DNA of 47,097 nt, from contig DATFVB010000206.1 in NCBI GenBank assembly GCA_035260525.1, positions 1 through 47,097 on the forward strand. Direction: 5' to 3'. Under the pieces are notes generated by a model. It worked only from the letters and a program-made list of their open reading frames with translations, was not told the origin of the DNA and ran no database searches. Below are positions 6,679-18,163 of this stretch, one piece after another. A program made the position numbers and the translations under genes. This DNA comes from Thermoanaerobaculia bacterium. Its GTDB lineage: Bacteria > Acidobacteriota > Thermoanaerobaculia > UBA5066 > DATFVB01. Position 1 is the stretch's first letter; the number at the start of each line of letters is the position of its first letter.

Positions 6679-8307
6679 ATGCCGAAGATCACGTTCCAGG
6701 ACGCCGAAACCCGCACCGTCGAAGTGCCCGACGGAACGAATCTGATCGAGGCCGCCAAGCTCGCCGGCATCGAGATCCCCCACTTCTGCTACCACCCGCG
6801 CTTCTCCGTCGTCGGCCAGTGCCGGATGTGCCTCGTCGAGATCGAGGGGATGCCGAAGATCCAGGCCGCCTGCACGACGCCGATCAAGGACGGCATGGTC
6901 GTCAAGACCGGCTCGCAGAAGACGAAGGATGCGCAGAAGGGGACGATGGAGTTCCTCCTCATCAACCACCCCCTCGACTGCCCGATCTGCGACCAGGCGG
7001 GAGAGTGCAAGCTCCAGGACAATTCCTTCGGCTACGGGTTCCAGCAGTCCCGCTACGACGAGCGCAAGAAGCAGTACGAGGGCTATTCGCGGACGAAGAT
7101 CGGCCCGCGGGTGATCGCGGACATGACCCGCTGCATCCTCTGCACCCGCTGCATCCGGTTCACCCACGAGATCGCGAAGACCGGAGAGCTCACGTTCCTC
7201 GACCGCGCCGGCACGACGCTCGTCTGGACGCACGAGGGGCGCGAGCTCGACAACGACTGGTCGGCGTGCGCCGCCGACGTCTGCCCGGTGGGGGCCTTGA
7301 CCGTCGAGGAGTTCCGGTTCCGGCAGCGGGTCTGGTACCTCAAGAAGACGCCGTCGGTCTGCTTCGGATGCGACATCGGCTGCAACAACACGATCGAGTC
7401 GCGCGGCGGCGTGGTCTTCCGCTCCATGCCGCGGCTCAACCCCGAGGTCAACGATTACTGGCTCTGCGACCACGGCCGGTTCCTCGCCGAGAGCTTGAAC
7501 GAGCGCGTCTACACGCGGCCGCTCGTCCGCGAGGGGGGCGACGAGAAGACCCTCCCGTGGGACGCGGCAATCGAGCGGATCGCGTCGCGGATCCGGGAGA
7601 CCGTCGCGGGCCCCGGCCCCGGGGCGATCCTCGCCGTCGGCTCTCCGTTCCTCTCCAACGAGGAGAACTGGCTGCTCCGGAGGCTTTTCGCGGACACGCT
7701 GCACGTCCCGAACATCGACGTCTCGGCGGACGCCGATCGCGTGCGCCGCATGCCCTCGAAGAGCGGATGGATCGAGAGCTCGGGGCTCGCGGCGCCGAAT
7801 CTCAAAGGGGCGCGGGACGTCGGGGTGGCCCCCGCGGCGAGCGGAAAGGGGCTCGCCGCCCTCTTCGACGGCCGCTTCACTCCCGAGATCGTCTACGTCG
7901 CCGACGCCGCGTGGTCGAAGGACGCCGACAACCCGGACCGCGTCGCGGCCCTGCGCCGCGCGAAGCTCCTCGTCGTCCACGCCCGCACGGAAAACCTCCT
8001 CACGCGCGAGGCGGACGTCGTCCTGCCGGCGGCCTCCCTCGCCGAGAAGGAGGGGACGTTCACGAACCGCTTCGGCCGCGTGCAGCGGTTCGAGCGCGCG
8101 ATGCTCGCCCGGCCCCCGGTCAAGGCCGACTGGGAGATCCTCCTCCTCCTCTCCCTCGCGCTCGGATTCGGGGACCCCTCCTGGAACCCGATCTCGATCT
8201 ATTCGCTCCTCGCCGCCGAGATTCCCGGCTACGCGGTCGACGAGGAGGTCTTAGACGGCGGGTTGACGATGAAGAAGGGACTCTTCGTCGCCGAAGGAGG
8301 ACTGTGA
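6679..8307 (+). CDS. nuoG: NADH-quinone oxidoreductase subunit G
   Basis: A 542-residue iron-sulfur subunit of the NADH arm. The N-terminal [2Fe-2S] domain has C37, C48, C51 and C65. Then come the HPLDCPICDQAGEC region (N5, with a His ligand) and the [4Fe-4S] set CILCTRC with CAADVCPVG (N4). C228-x2-C231-x3-C235-x27-C263 is the spacing of the extra N7 cluster known from some bacterial NuoG. The C-terminal molybdopterin-oxidoreductase-like domain is short: total length is well below the roughly 780-910 residues of Thermus or E. coli NuoG. Only its last part (READVVLPAASLAEKEGTFTN) is easily recognised. A 205-bp repeat-filled spacer precedes it. The stop overlaps nuoH (GTGA). Confidence 0.95.
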   Translation: MPKITFQDAETRTVEVPDGTNLIEAAKLAGIEIPHFCYHPRFSVVGQCRMCLVEIEGMPKIQAACTTPIKDGMVVKTGSQKTKDAQKGTMEFLLINHPLDCPICDQAGECKLQDNSFGYGFQQSRYDERKKQYEGYSRTKIGPRVIADMTRCILCTRCIRFTHEIAKTGELTFLDRAGTTLVWTHEGRELDNDWSACAADVCPVGALTVEEFRFRQRVWYLKKTPSVCFGCDIGCNNTIESRGGVVFRSMPRLNPEVNDYWLCDHGRFLAESLNERVYTRPLVREGGDEKTLPWDAAIERIASRIRETVAGPGPGAILAVGSPFLSNEENWLLRRLFADTLHVPNIDVSADADRVRRMPSKSGWIESSGLAAPNLKGARDVGVAPAASGKGLAALFDGRFTPEIVYVADAAWSKDADNPDRVAALRRAKLLVVHARTENLLTREADVVLPAASLAEKEGTFTNRFGRVQRFERAMLARPPVKADWEILLLLSLALGFGDPSWNPISIYSLLAAEIPGYAVDEEVLDGGLTMKKGLFVAEGGL

Positions 8308-9344
8308 GCGCCGCCGACTGGGTGATCGTCGTGCTGCGGCCGCTCGTCCCCGTCCTCGGGGCCGCGATGGCGGTCCCCGTCCTCACGTGGGCGGAGCGCC
8401 GCGGGGCGGGCCTCATCCAGGACCGTCCGGGGCCCAACCGGGTCGGGTTCTTCGGCTGGCGCGCGTTCGGGCTCGGCCAGCCCCTGGCCGACGCGCTCAA
8501 GTTCTTCTTCAAGGAGGACATTACGCCGGACAACGCCGACGCGTTCCTCTACACGCTGGCGCCCTGGATCGTCATGTTCTCCGCGCTCGTCGGCTTCGCC
8601 GTCATCCCGTACGGGCCGCCGATCCCGATCGCGGGGAGGATCGTCCCCCTGGTCGGCGCCGACGTGCCGATCGGCGCGCTCTTCATCTTCGCGATGACGG
8701 GGCTCTCGGTCTACGGGATCGTGCTCGCCGGCTGGTCCTCGAACAACAAGTACTCCCTGATGGGCGGCTTCCGGTCCGCCGCGCAGGTCATCTCCTACGA
8801 GCTCGCGATGACGACGGCCGCGGCGGGAGTCTTCCTTTCCTCGTCGTCGCTCCGGCTGACGCGGGTCGTCGAGGCGCAGCACGCATCGTTCCTTCGGTGG
8901 AACGTCGTCCCGCAGTTCTTCGGCTTCGTCGTCTTCACGATCGCGGCGTTCGCCGAGACCAACCGCGTGCCGTTCGACCTCGCCGAAGCCGACGCGGAGC
9001 TCGTCGGCGGCTACCACACCGAATATTCCGCCTTCAAGTTCGGCGCGTTCTTCATGGCCGAGTACATCGCGATGACGGTCGGATCCGCGTTCATCGTCAC
9101 GATGTACTTCGGCGGGTGGTCGCTCCCGTTCTTCCACCCGACCGGCCTCTTCGGCGGCCTCGTCTCGGTCGCGGTGTTCGCCGCGAAGACGGCCTTCTTC
9201 CTCCTGGTCTTCATCTGGGTGCGATGGACGCTCCCCCGCTTCCGCTACGACCAGCTGATGAGGCTCGGGTGGAAGGTCCTCCTTCCGCTCGCGTTCGCGA
9301 ACCTCCTCTGGACCGCCCTCCTGGTCCGAAGCGGGGTGCTGTGA
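8304..9344 (+). CDS. nuoH: NADH-quinone oxidoreductase subunit H
   Basis: A 346-residue membrane subunit with about eight helices, forming the quinone chamber and linking the peripheral arm to the membrane arm. Signature segments are ERRGAGLIQDRPGPNRVG (about residues 29-46), LADALKFFFKEDITP and AETNRVPFDLAEADAELVGGYHTEYS, the latter carrying the conserved acidic loop at the quinone site. The start is GTG in a 4-bp overlap with nuoG. nuoI, which usually follows, is absent; nuoJ overlaps its stop instead. Confidence 0.97.
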   Translation: MSAADWVIVVLRPLVPVLGAAMAVPVLTWAERRGAGLIQDRPGPNRVGFFGWRAFGLGQPLADALKFFFKEDITPDNADAFLYTLAPWIVMFSALVGFAVIPYGPPIPIAGRIVPLVGADVPIGALFIFAMTGLSVYGIVLAGWSSNNKYSLMGGFRSAAQVISYELAMTTAAAGVFLSSSSLRLTRVVEAQHASFLRWNVVPQFFGFVVFTIAAFAETNRVPFDLAEADAELVGGYHTEYSAFKFGAFFMAEYIAMTVGSAFIVTMYFGGWSLPFFHPTGLFGGLVSVAVFAAKTAFFLLVFIWVRWTLPRFRYDQLMRLGWKVLLPLAFANLLWTALLVRSGVL

Positions 9345-9862
9345 ACGCGGCGCGGCTGATCTTCGACCTCGCGGGCGCGGTCGCGTTCGTCTTCGCGGCG
9401 GTGATGGTCGTCCACCGCAACCCGATCAAGAGCCTGCTCGCGATCGTCGTCTCGTTCTTCGCGCTCGCCGCGGGATTCGTGCTCCTTTCGGCGCCGTTCC
9501 TCGCGGCGATCCAGGTGATCGTCTACGCCGGGGCGATCCTCGTCCTCTTCCTGTTCGTCACGATGCTCCTGAATCTCCAGACCGAGGAGGAAACCGCCGA
9601 CCGGCGCCCCTTCCAGAAGCTCTTCGCCCTCGTGGGGATCGTCGCGCTCGCGGCAATCCTCCTCTCCGACGTGCGGCGTTCCGGCGAGATCACCGGGACC
9701 TCGGGGCAGCCGCCCGCCACGGGCGCCGTCGAGCCGCTGGCGCGGGCGCTCTTCTCGCAGGCGGCGCTCCCGTTCGAGGCCGTCTCCGTGCTGCTCCTGG
9801 CCTCGCTCACCGGCGCCTACGTGCTGATGCGCCGCGAGCGCTCCGGAAGCGCCGCGCCGTGA
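9341..9862 (+). CDS. nuoJ: NADH-quinone oxidoreductase subunit J
   Basis: A 173-residue membrane subunit with five predicted helices. The highly conserved QVIVYAGAILVLFLFVTMLLN segment (split: QVIVYAGAILVLFLF, VTMLLN) corresponds to the pi-bulge helix TM3 that takes part in coupling. The start is GTG overlapping the nuoH stop. The stop overlaps nuoK (GTGA). It lies in the place where nuoI-nuoJ would normally be found. Confidence 0.95.
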   Translation: MNAARLIFDLAGAVAFVFAAVMVVHRNPIKSLLAIVVSFFALAAGFVLLSAPFLAAIQVIVYAGAILVLFLFVTMLLNLQTEEETADRRPFQKLFALVGIVALAAILLSDVRRSGEITGTSGQPPATGAVEPLARALFSQAALPFEAVSVLLLASLTGAYVLMRRERSGSAAP

Positions 9863-10160
9863 GCGTCCCGCTGACGGACGTCCTCGTCGTCTCCGTCGCG
9901 CTTTTCGCGCTCGGCCTCGCCGGCGCGCTGCTGCGCCGGAACGCGATCACGATCTTCCTCTCGATCGAGCTGATGCTGAACGCCGCCAACCTCGCGATCG
10001 TCGGATTCGGCGCGAAGGTCGGCGGGTACCAGGGGCAGATCGTCGTCTTCTTCGCGATCGTCGTCGCCGCGGCCGAGGCCGCCGTCGGGCTCGCGATCTT
10101 CGTCGCCGTCTTCCGCCATCACGAGACGATCGACGTGAACAAGATCAACCTCCTGAAGTG

Positions 10161-10164
<4 letters not shown>
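9859..10164 (+). CDS. nuoK: NADH-quinone oxidoreductase subunit K
   Basis: A 101-residue MnhC/Mrp-like subunit with three helices. The family signature IFLSIELMLNAANLAIVGFG (SIELMLNAANL) contains the membrane Glu needed for proton transfer, and a second Glu lies in VVAAAEAAVGLAI. Length matches the family (about 100). The start is GTG overlapping the nuoJ stop. Confidence 0.96.
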
Positions 10165-12115
<1,951 letters not shown>

Positions 12116-12119
<4 letters not shown>

Positions 12120-13639
12120 TCGCGATCCCGCATCTCCTCTCCTGGCTGATCTTCCTCCCCGCCGCGGGGGCGGCGCTCCTCCTCCTCTTCCCGGCGCGCG
12201 CCGCGACCGAGGCGAAGACGGCGGGGGTCGTCGTCTCGCTCGCCGTGTTCGTCCTCTCGCTCGGGCTCTGGGGCTACGACCCGGCCGTCCCCGCGTTCCA
12301 GTTCGGCGAGAGCGTCCCGTGGATCCCCCCGCTCGGGATCACCTACACGGTCGGAATCGACGGCATCTCGCTGCTCCTCGTCCTGCTGACGACGCTCCTG
12401 ACCCCGGTCGCGCTGATCTTCTCCCTCTCCCACGTGAAGGAGAACGTGCGCGGCTTCACGGCGGCGTTCCTCGTCCTGGAAACGGGGATGCTCGGGTCGC
12501 TCGCGGCGCTCGATCTCGCCCTCTTCTACGTCTTCTGGGAAGTGATGCTCGTCCCGATGTACTTCATCATCGGGATCTGGGGCGGCAAGCGGAAGATCTA
12601 CGCGGCCGTCAAGTTCTTCCTCTTCACGATGGCCGGGTCGCTCCTGATGTTCGTCGCGATCCTCTACATGGCGATCCAGTACCACCGCGTGTCGGGCGAG
12701 TGGTCGTTCTCGCTCGAGCAGCTCTACCCGATGACGTTCCCGATCGCCACGCAGACGATCCTCTTCTTCGCCTTCGCCGCGGCCTTCCTCGTGAAGGTGC
12801 CCGTGTTCCCGCTCCACACCTGGCTCCCCGACGCGCACACGGAGGCGCCGACGGCCGGCTCGATCATCCTCGCCGGGGTGCTCCTGAAGCTCGGCGTGTA
12901 CGGCTACCTCCGCTTCGCGCTCCCCTTCTTCCCCCAGGCGGCGATCCGGTTCGCGCCGTGGCTCGCGGGCCTGGCCCTCGTCGGGATCGTCTACGGGTCG
13001 ATGGTCGCCTACGCGCAGAAGGACATGAAGCGCCTCGTCGCGTACTCCTCGGTGGCGCACCTCGGGCTCGTCATGCTCGGGATCGCGGCGCTCACGTCGA
13101 CGTCGACCTCGGGCGCGGTGCTCCAGAGCGTCAACCACGGCCTCTCGACCGGCGCGCTCTTCCTGCTCGTCGGCGTCCTCTACGAGCGCCGGCACACGCG
13201 CGAGATCGCCGCCTACGGCGGAATCGCGAAGGTCGTCCCGGTGACGGCGACGCTCTTCCTCATCGCGACCCTCTCGTCGATCGGGCTCCCCGGGCTGAAC
13301 GGGTTCGTCGGCGAGTTCCTGATCCTGACCGGCACCTTCAACGCGCCGGGCGTCCCGAAGTGGTGGGCGATCGTCGCGACGAGCGGCATGATCCTCTCGG
13401 CGGTGTATCTCCTGACACTCGTCCAGCGCGTCTTCTGGACGCCGCTCGTCCACGAGGAGAACCGCTCGCTCCCCGACATCCGGACGTCGGAGTTCCTCGT
13501 CTGCGCGGCGCTCGTCGTCGCGATGGTCGTGATCGGTGTCGCGCCGAACCTCTTCCTCGACAAGATCCACGGGTCGGTCGACACCCTCCTCGCGTTCGTG
13601 CGGGCGAAGTCCGCCGCGCCGATCGAGGCGCTCCGATGA
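12116..13639 (+). CDS. nuoM: NADH-quinone oxidoreductase subunit M
   Basis: A 507-residue antiporter-like proton-pumping subunit. Recognisable segments are GIDGISLLLVLLTTLLTP, FYVFWEVMLVPMYFIIG (channel Glu), PVFPLHTWLPDAHTEAPTAGS, KDMKRLVAYSSVAHLG and LPGLNGFVGEFLIL. ATG start overlapping the nuoL stop (ATGA); the stop overlaps nuoN in the same way. Length is that of standard NuoM. Confidence 0.96.
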
Positions 13640-15099
13640 TCTCCGCCGCGCTCGCGCTCGACGTCCGGGCCGCGGTCCCCGAGGTCGTCCTCGCGGGCGC
13701 GGGATGTCTCCTCCTGCTCATGGAGGCGTTCCTGCCGGCGACCCGGCGGGCTTTCGCGGCGATCTCGATCCTCGCGGCCGGCGGCTACATGGTGCTCCTC
13801 GAGCGGATTCCCGGGGGAGACGCGTTCGCCGGAACGTTCGACGGGTCGATCTTCGCCCGGACGTTCGGCCTCTTCCTCGGCCTCGCCACCGTGCTGACCC
13901 TTCTCGTCGCCCGGCCGTATCTCGAGCGCGCCGTGGCGGCGGGGCTGATCGCGTCCGACGGCGAGTTCTACCCGCTCCTGCTCTGGGGCGCCGTCGGACT
14001 GTCGCTGATGGCCCGGGGCCTCGACCTCCTCGTCATCTTCCTCGGCCTCGAGACGTTCTCGCTCTGTTTCTACATCCTCGCCGCCTACTTCAAGCGCTCG
14101 GAGGCGTCCTCCGAGGCGGGGTTGAAGTACTTCCTCACCGGGGCGTTCGCGTCCTCGTTCACGTTGTTCGGGATCGCCCTGATCTTCGGGAAGACGGGCT
14201 CCACGACGATCGCCCGGTTCGCCGAGGCGCACGCGGGCGCCGACCCGCTGCTGCTGGCCGGCCTCGTGTTCCTCCTCTCGGGCTTCGCGTTCAAGATCGC
14301 TCTGGCGCCCTTCCACGCGTGGGCGCCCGACGTCTACGCCGGCATGCCGACGCCCGCCGTCGCCTTCCTGTCGGTCGCGCCCAAGGGCGCGGCGCTCGTC
14401 GTGCTCTTCCGCGTGCTCGCCGGGCTCTTCGACGGGGTCCTCCCCGGCCGTGTCCGCGCCGGCCTCGCCGCGGTCGCGGTCCTCTCGATGGTCCTCGGAA
14501 ACCTCGTCGCGCTCGCGCAGCGGGACATCAAGAGGCTCCTCGCGTACTCGGGGATCGCCCACATGGGCTACGTCGCGATCGCGCTCGCCGTGTTCGGCCG
14601 GGACGCGTTCTCGGCCGTTCTCGTCTACCTCTTCGCGTACGCCCTGACGAACATCGGGGCGTTCGCCTGCGTGGCCGCGCTCTATCGGGACGAGACGCAG
14701 GCGCACCCGGTGGGACTGCTGGCGGGAATGGGGACGCGCGCGCCGCTCGCCGCCGGGGTGCTGGCGCTCTGCATGATCTCGCTCGCGGGGATTCCCGCGA
14801 CGGCGGGATTCATCGGGAAGTTCTTCGTCTTCAAGTCGGCGATCGAGAAGGACCTCGTCTGGCTCGCCGTCGTCGGCGTCGTCAACAGCCTCGTGTCGCT
14901 CGGGTACTATCTGCGCGTCGTTTACGTGCTCTACATGCGCGAGCCGGTCGAGCCGGAGGCGCCCGCGCCGCTCGCCGCCGAATCGCGGCTCGCCCTGCTG
15001 CTCTGCGGCCTCGGCGTCCTCGCCGTCGGCGTCTTCCCCTCCCGTCTCTGGCAGATCGCCCAGGCCGCCTCGCGCGCCGTCCCGTTCCTGCGGCCATGA
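13636..15099 (+). CDS. nuoN: NADH-quinone oxidoreductase subunit N
   Basis: A 487-residue antiporter-like subunit of the membrane arm. Visible motifs are LVIFLGLETFSLCFYILA (channel Glu), KIALAPFHAWAPDVYAGMPTP, QRDIKRLLAYSGIAHMGY and SLAGIPATAGFIGKFFVF. ATG start in a 4-bp overlap with nuoM. The stop overlaps the ATG of rex, tying rex translation to the operon. Confidence 0.96.
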   Translation: MISAALALDVRAAVPEVVLAGAGCLLLLMEAFLPATRRAFAAISILAAGGYMVLLERIPGGDAFAGTFDGSIFARTFGLFLGLATVLTLLVARPYLERAVAAGLIASDGEFYPLLLWGAVGLSLMARGLDLLVIFLGLETFSLCFYILAAYFKRSEASSEAGLKYFLTGAFASSFTLFGIALIFGKTGSTTIARFAEAHAGADPLLLAGLVFLLSGFAFKIALAPFHAWAPDVYAGMPTPAVAFLSVAPKGAALVVLFRVLAGLFDGVLPGRVRAGLAAVAVLSMVLGNLVALAQRDIKRLLAYSGIAHMGYVAIALAVFGRDAFSAVLVYLFAYALTNIGAFACVAALYRDETQAHPVGLLAGMGTRAPLAAGVLALCMISLAGIPATAGFIGKFFVFKSAIEKDLVWLAVVGVVNSLVSLGYYLRVVYVLYMREPVEPEAPAPLAAESRLALLLCGLGVLAVGVFPSRLWQIAQAASRAVPFLRP

Positions 15100-15740
15100 G
15101 CCGCCGGCTCTCCCCGGGAGACGCCGTCTCCGAGGTCACGGCGCGCCGCCTCTCGATCTATCTCCGCGGCCTGCAGCAGCTCGAGGCGGACGGCGTCCGC
15201 ACGATCTCGTCGCACGACTTCGCCCGCCGCTTCCATCTCAACTCCGCGCAGATCCGCAAGGACCTCGCGACCTTCGGCGAGTTCGGGATCCGCGGCGTCG
15301 GCTACGACGTGGGGAGCCTGCGCCGGCACATCGTCGGCCTCCTCGGCATCGACTCGGACAAGCGCGTGATTCTCTGCGGCGCGGGGCACCTCGGCCAGGC
15401 GCTCGCCGGCTACGGCGGGTTCAACTCGGCCGGCTTCCGGGTCGTCGCGCTCTTCGACGTGGATCCCGCCAAGATCGGAAAGACGATCCACGGAAACCTC
15501 CCGATCCTCGACGGCGCCAGCCTGCCGGCGTTCCTCTCCGGGAACCCGGTCGACATCGCCGTCGTCGCCGTCCCCCCCGAAGCGGCCCAGCCGACGACGG
15601 ACACGCTCGTTGCCGCAGGCGTGCGCGCGATCCTGAATTTCTCGCCGGTGCGGCTGAAGGCGCCCGAGAGCGTCTTCGTCAAGAACGTGGACCTGAAGAT
15701 CCACCTGGAGACGCTCTCCTTCTACCTCAGAAACGCCTGA
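15096..15740 (+). CDS. rex: Redox-sensing transcriptional repressor Rex
   Basis: A 214-residue protein. The N-terminal winged helix (about residues 10-75) includes TARRLSIYLRGLQQLEADGV and NSAQIRKDLATFGEFGIRGVGY. The NAD(H)-binding Rossmann domain has the VILCGAGHLGQALAGY loop, followed by ALFDVDPAKIG. Rex binds DNA at low NADH/NAD+ and is released by NADH. Here it is the last cistron of the complex I operon, overlapping nuoN by 4 bp, and a Rex-like palindrome lies at the operon promoter. Autoregulated control of NADH oxidation is the natural reading. It ends about 150 bp before lipA. Confidence 0.96.
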   Translation: MSRRLSPGDAVSEVTARRLSIYLRGLQQLEADGVRTISSHDFARRFHLNSAQIRKDLATFGEFGIRGVGYDVGSLRRHIVGLLGIDSDKRVILCGAGHLGQALAGYGGFNSAGFRVVALFDVDPAKIGKTIHGNLPILDGASLPAFLSGNPVDIAVVAVPPEAAQPTTDTLVAAGVRAILNFSPVRLKAPESVFVKNVDLKIHLETLSFYLRNA

Positions 15741-15876
15741 CGTCGGTTTCGCGGAGCCCGCGGAGCCCGGATCGCGACGGCGACGGGAAACGAGAGCGGC
15801 GGCGGCCGCCGTCTCGACGAGTGATCCGTTGACCCGAGGCGGATCTCTGGAAAGGAGGCCGAACCTGCGTCCCCGC

Positions 15877-15882
15877 TATAAT
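15877..15882 (+). promoter_or_regulatory. Probable -10 element (TATAAT) in front of lipA
   Basis: A perfect TATAAT, 6 nt before the GTG at 15889; it would give a leaderless lipA mRNA. No -35 at the right distance: TTGACC at 15829-15834 is 42 bp away. A strong AAAGGAGG at 15851-15858 lies upstream of it and is hard to reconcile with this promoter. Confidence 0.5.
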
Positions 15883-15888
15883 TCCGGG

Positions 15889-16803
15889 GTGACGCTCCCG
15901 GCGTTTCCCGACGCGCCCGAAAGGGCGACCCGCCTCGCCCGGCCCGAATGGCTGAAGGTGCGCCTCACGGCGACCGGCGAATTCGACGAAGTCAACGCCA
16001 TGATGCGCCGCCTCCGGCTCGTCACGGTGTGCGAGGAGGCCCGCTGCCCCAACATCCACGAGTGCTGGGCGCGGGAGCGGACGGCGACCTTCATGCTGCT
16101 CGGCGACGTCTGCACTCGCCACTGCGGGTTTTGCGCCGTCGGAAAGGGGAAGCCCGGGACGATCGACCCGGAGGAGCCGGCGCGGGTCGCGGAGGCGGTC
16201 GCCGAGCTCGGCCTCGCGCACGCCGTCGTCACGTCCGTCAACCGGGACGATCTGCCGGACGGCGGCGCCGCGCACTTCGCGGAGACGATCCGCGCGATCC
16301 GCCGCCGGAACCCGGGCTGCGCGGTCGAGGTGCTCGTCCCCGACTTCTGCGGCGACGCGGACGCGATCGACGCCGTCCTCGACGCGGGACCGACCGTCCT
16401 GAACCACAACATCGAGACCGTGCCGCGGCTGTACCGGCGCGTCCGGCCCGACGCCGTATACGAACGGTCGCTCGCGCTGCTGGCTCGCGCCGACGCCCGT
16501 AGGCTTCGGGACGGTTCCGCGATGCGGACGAAGTCGGGGATCATGGCCGGCCTCGGCGAGTCCGCGGGCGAGATCGTCGCGACGCTGACCGATCTGCGCG
16601 CGCACGGCTGCGACATCGCCACGATCGGACAGTACCTGCAGCCGTACGAAAAGCGGCTGCCCGTGGAGAAGTACTACACCCCCGCCGAGTTCGCCGCCCT
16701 CCGGCAGGAGGGGCTCCGGCTCGGTTTCGCCCACGTCGAGGCCGGGCCCCTCGTCCGTTCCTCGTACCACGCCCGCCACGCTATCGAAAAGGAGACGACT
16801 TGA
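15889..16803 (+). CDS. lipA: Lipoyl synthase (radical SAM)
   Basis: A 304-residue enzyme inserting two sulfurs into the octanoyl chain on lipoate-dependent enzymes. Both [4Fe-4S] sites are intact: the auxiliary cluster C48-x4-C53-x5-C59 (VCEEARCPNIHEC) and the radical SAM cluster C75-x3-C79-x2-C82 (CTRHCGFC). Further conserved pieces are VTSVNRDDLPDGG, LNHNIETVPRLY and RTKSGIMAGLGE. GTG 15889 is chosen by family alignment and the TATAAT 6 nt before it. An in-frame CTG at 15865, 6 nt after AAAGGAGG, or TTG 15829, would add 8 or 20 residues. The stop overlaps the next gene by TTGA. Confidence 0.93.
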   Translation: MTLPAFPDAPERATRLARPEWLKVRLTATGEFDEVNAMMRRLRLVTVCEEARCPNIHECWARERTATFMLLGDVCTRHCGFCAVGKGKPGTIDPEEPARVAEAVAELGLAHAVVTSVNRDDLPDGGAAHFAETIRAIRRRNPGCAVEVLVPDFCGDADAIDAVLDAGPTVLNHNIETVPRLYRRVRPDAVYERSLALLARADARRLRDGSAMRTKSGIMAGLGESAGEIVATLTDLRAHGCDIATIGQYLQPYEKRLPVEKYYTPAEFAALRQEGLRLGFAHVEAGPLVRSSYHARHAIEKETT

Positions 16804-17561
16804 AGCTTCGAACGCTCCTCCTCGCCGCGGCCGTCGCCGCGGCCTCGGTACCCGTCTGCGCCGCTCCGAAGCGCGAGGCGGGCAACATCGCCTTCCCGCC
16901 GGCGCCCTACCCGGAAGAAGCCCGAAAGAAAGGGATCGAAGGCAACGTCGTCGTCACCGGAGACGTCGCCGCCGACGGAAAGTTGAGCGGCCTCCGGGTC
17001 CTCGCGACGTCGTCGCCGGTCCTGAACGACGCGGCGCTCGCGCACCTCCGGCTGGCGAAGTTCCCGCCGGGAAAGGAAGACGGCAAGCCCGTGCCGATCG
17101 TCCTCAACGCGACCGTGCGCTTCCGGGACGACCGAAACCGGATCGCCGAAACCGGATCGATGCCCGCGCCGATCGTCGGCGATTTCTCGCTGATGCCGGC
17201 GAGCGCCGACGGACATCCGTCGGCTCCCGAAGGCTTCGCGATCGAGCCGAGCGACGCCGGCGTGCGCGGCCAGCTCGTCGTCGACGTCCCGAAGAAAGCC
17301 GCGGGAAAGACCTTTCGGGTCGTCGTGACCGATCGATTCCCCTCCGGAAAGTCGACGGTCGTCCTCGATCGGAACGAGACGGCCGACCCGCGTGCGGGGA
17401 TCGGCGCCGACATCTTCCGCCGGATCGACTCCCGCAAGCCGGAGGAACGGGGGGTGCACACCCTCGTCGTGACGGTGGACGGACGGCCCGCGGGTGGGGC
17501 GCGGTATCGCGTCGCCGGCGACGCGGCTCCCGCTCCGTCGGCCGCGCGCAAGAAGAAGTGA
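16800..17561 (+). CDS. Secreted protein with TonB-C-like domain
   Basis: A 253-residue protein from a TTG start that overlaps the lipA stop (TTGA), with AAAGGAG about 6 nt upstream. Residues 1-21 are a signal peptide (LLLAAAVAAASVPVCAA). Residues about 30-105 resemble the TonB C-terminal domain: FPPAPYPEEARKKGIEGNVVVTGDVAADGKL and NDAALAHLRLAKFPPGKEDGKPV. There is no N-terminal TonB membrane anchor or proline-rich region beyond the signal, so it is probably a periplasmic stand-alone domain rather than an energy transducer. The remainder (about 110-253) is unassigned. Role unknown. Confidence 0.7.
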   Translation: MKLRTLLLAAAVAAASVPVCAAPKREAGNIAFPPAPYPEEARKKGIEGNVVVTGDVAADGKLSGLRVLATSSPVLNDAALAHLRLAKFPPGKEDGKPVPIVLNATVRFRDDRNRIAETGSMPAPIVGDFSLMPASADGHPSAPEGFAIEPSDAGVRGQLVVDVPKKAAGKTFRVVVTDRFPSGKSTVVLDRNETADPRAGIGADIFRRIDSRKPEERGVHTLVVTVDGRPAGGARYRVAGDAAPAPSAARKKK

Positions 17562-18163
17562 CTCCGCCCGGGCCGCGCGGCATCCTGTTCGACATGGACG
17601 GGGTGCTGATCTTCTCGACCGAGGCGTGGTTCGGGGTCTACAACGACACGCTCGCCCATTTCGGACACCCGCGCATCGGGCGCGAGGAGTTCCTGCGCAT
17701 CTTCGGCAACGGGACGCAGGCGGACCGCGCGGCGTACATGCCGGAGCGGAGCGTCGAGGAAATCGATGCCGCGTACCGCCGCTTCTTCGCGGAGCGCCTG
17801 GGCGACATCGCGCTCAATCCGGAAGCCGCCCCGGCGCTCGTCCGGCTGCGGGAACGCGGGGTGAGGACGTCGCTCGCGACCAACACGAACCGCGGTCTCG
17901 CCGAGGCGATCCTCGGCCGGCTGGGCGTCGCCGGTCTCCTCACCGCGTTCGCCTGCGCGGACGAGGCCGGCGCGGGCAAGCCCGATCCGGCGGTCGTCCG
18001 CCTCGCCGCGGATCGGCTCGGACTGGCGCTTTCCGATTGCGTGATGGTGGGCGACTCGCGGTACGACGAGGAGGCGGCGCGCGCCGCGCCGGTCGCGTTC
18101 CGCGGCTACCGCTACGGCGACGCTCCTACTCGGATCGAGGCTCTTTCCGAAATCGCCGGTTGA
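17558..18163 (+). CDS. HAD-superfamily phosphatase (phosphoglycolate-phosphatase-like)
   Basis: A 201-residue hydrolase with all four HAD motifs: FDMDGV (nucleophile Asp and acid Asp, about residues 11-16), LATNTN (motif II), GKPDP (motif III Lys) and MVGDSRYDEE (motif IV). A helical cap of about 60 residues sits between motifs I and II, as in Gph/beta-phosphoglucomutase relatives. The substrate cannot be assigned. GTG start overlapping the previous stop. Its 3' end overlaps the convergent regulator gene by 38 bp. Confidence 0.85.
   Translation: MTPPGPRGILFDMDGVLIFSTEAWFGVYNDTLAHFGHPRIGREEFLRIFGNGTQADRAAYMPERSVEEIDAAYRRFFAERLGDIALNPEAAPALVRLRERGVRTSLATNTNRGLAEAILGRLGVAGLLTAFACADEAGAGKPDPAVVRLAADRLGLALSDCVMVGDSRYDEEAARAAPVAFRGYRYGDAPTRIEALSEIAG

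Noticed and set aside
15829-15882. TTGACC (15829) as the -35 of the lipA TATAAT
   Set aside because: The spacing is 42 bp, far outside the 16-18 bp range.
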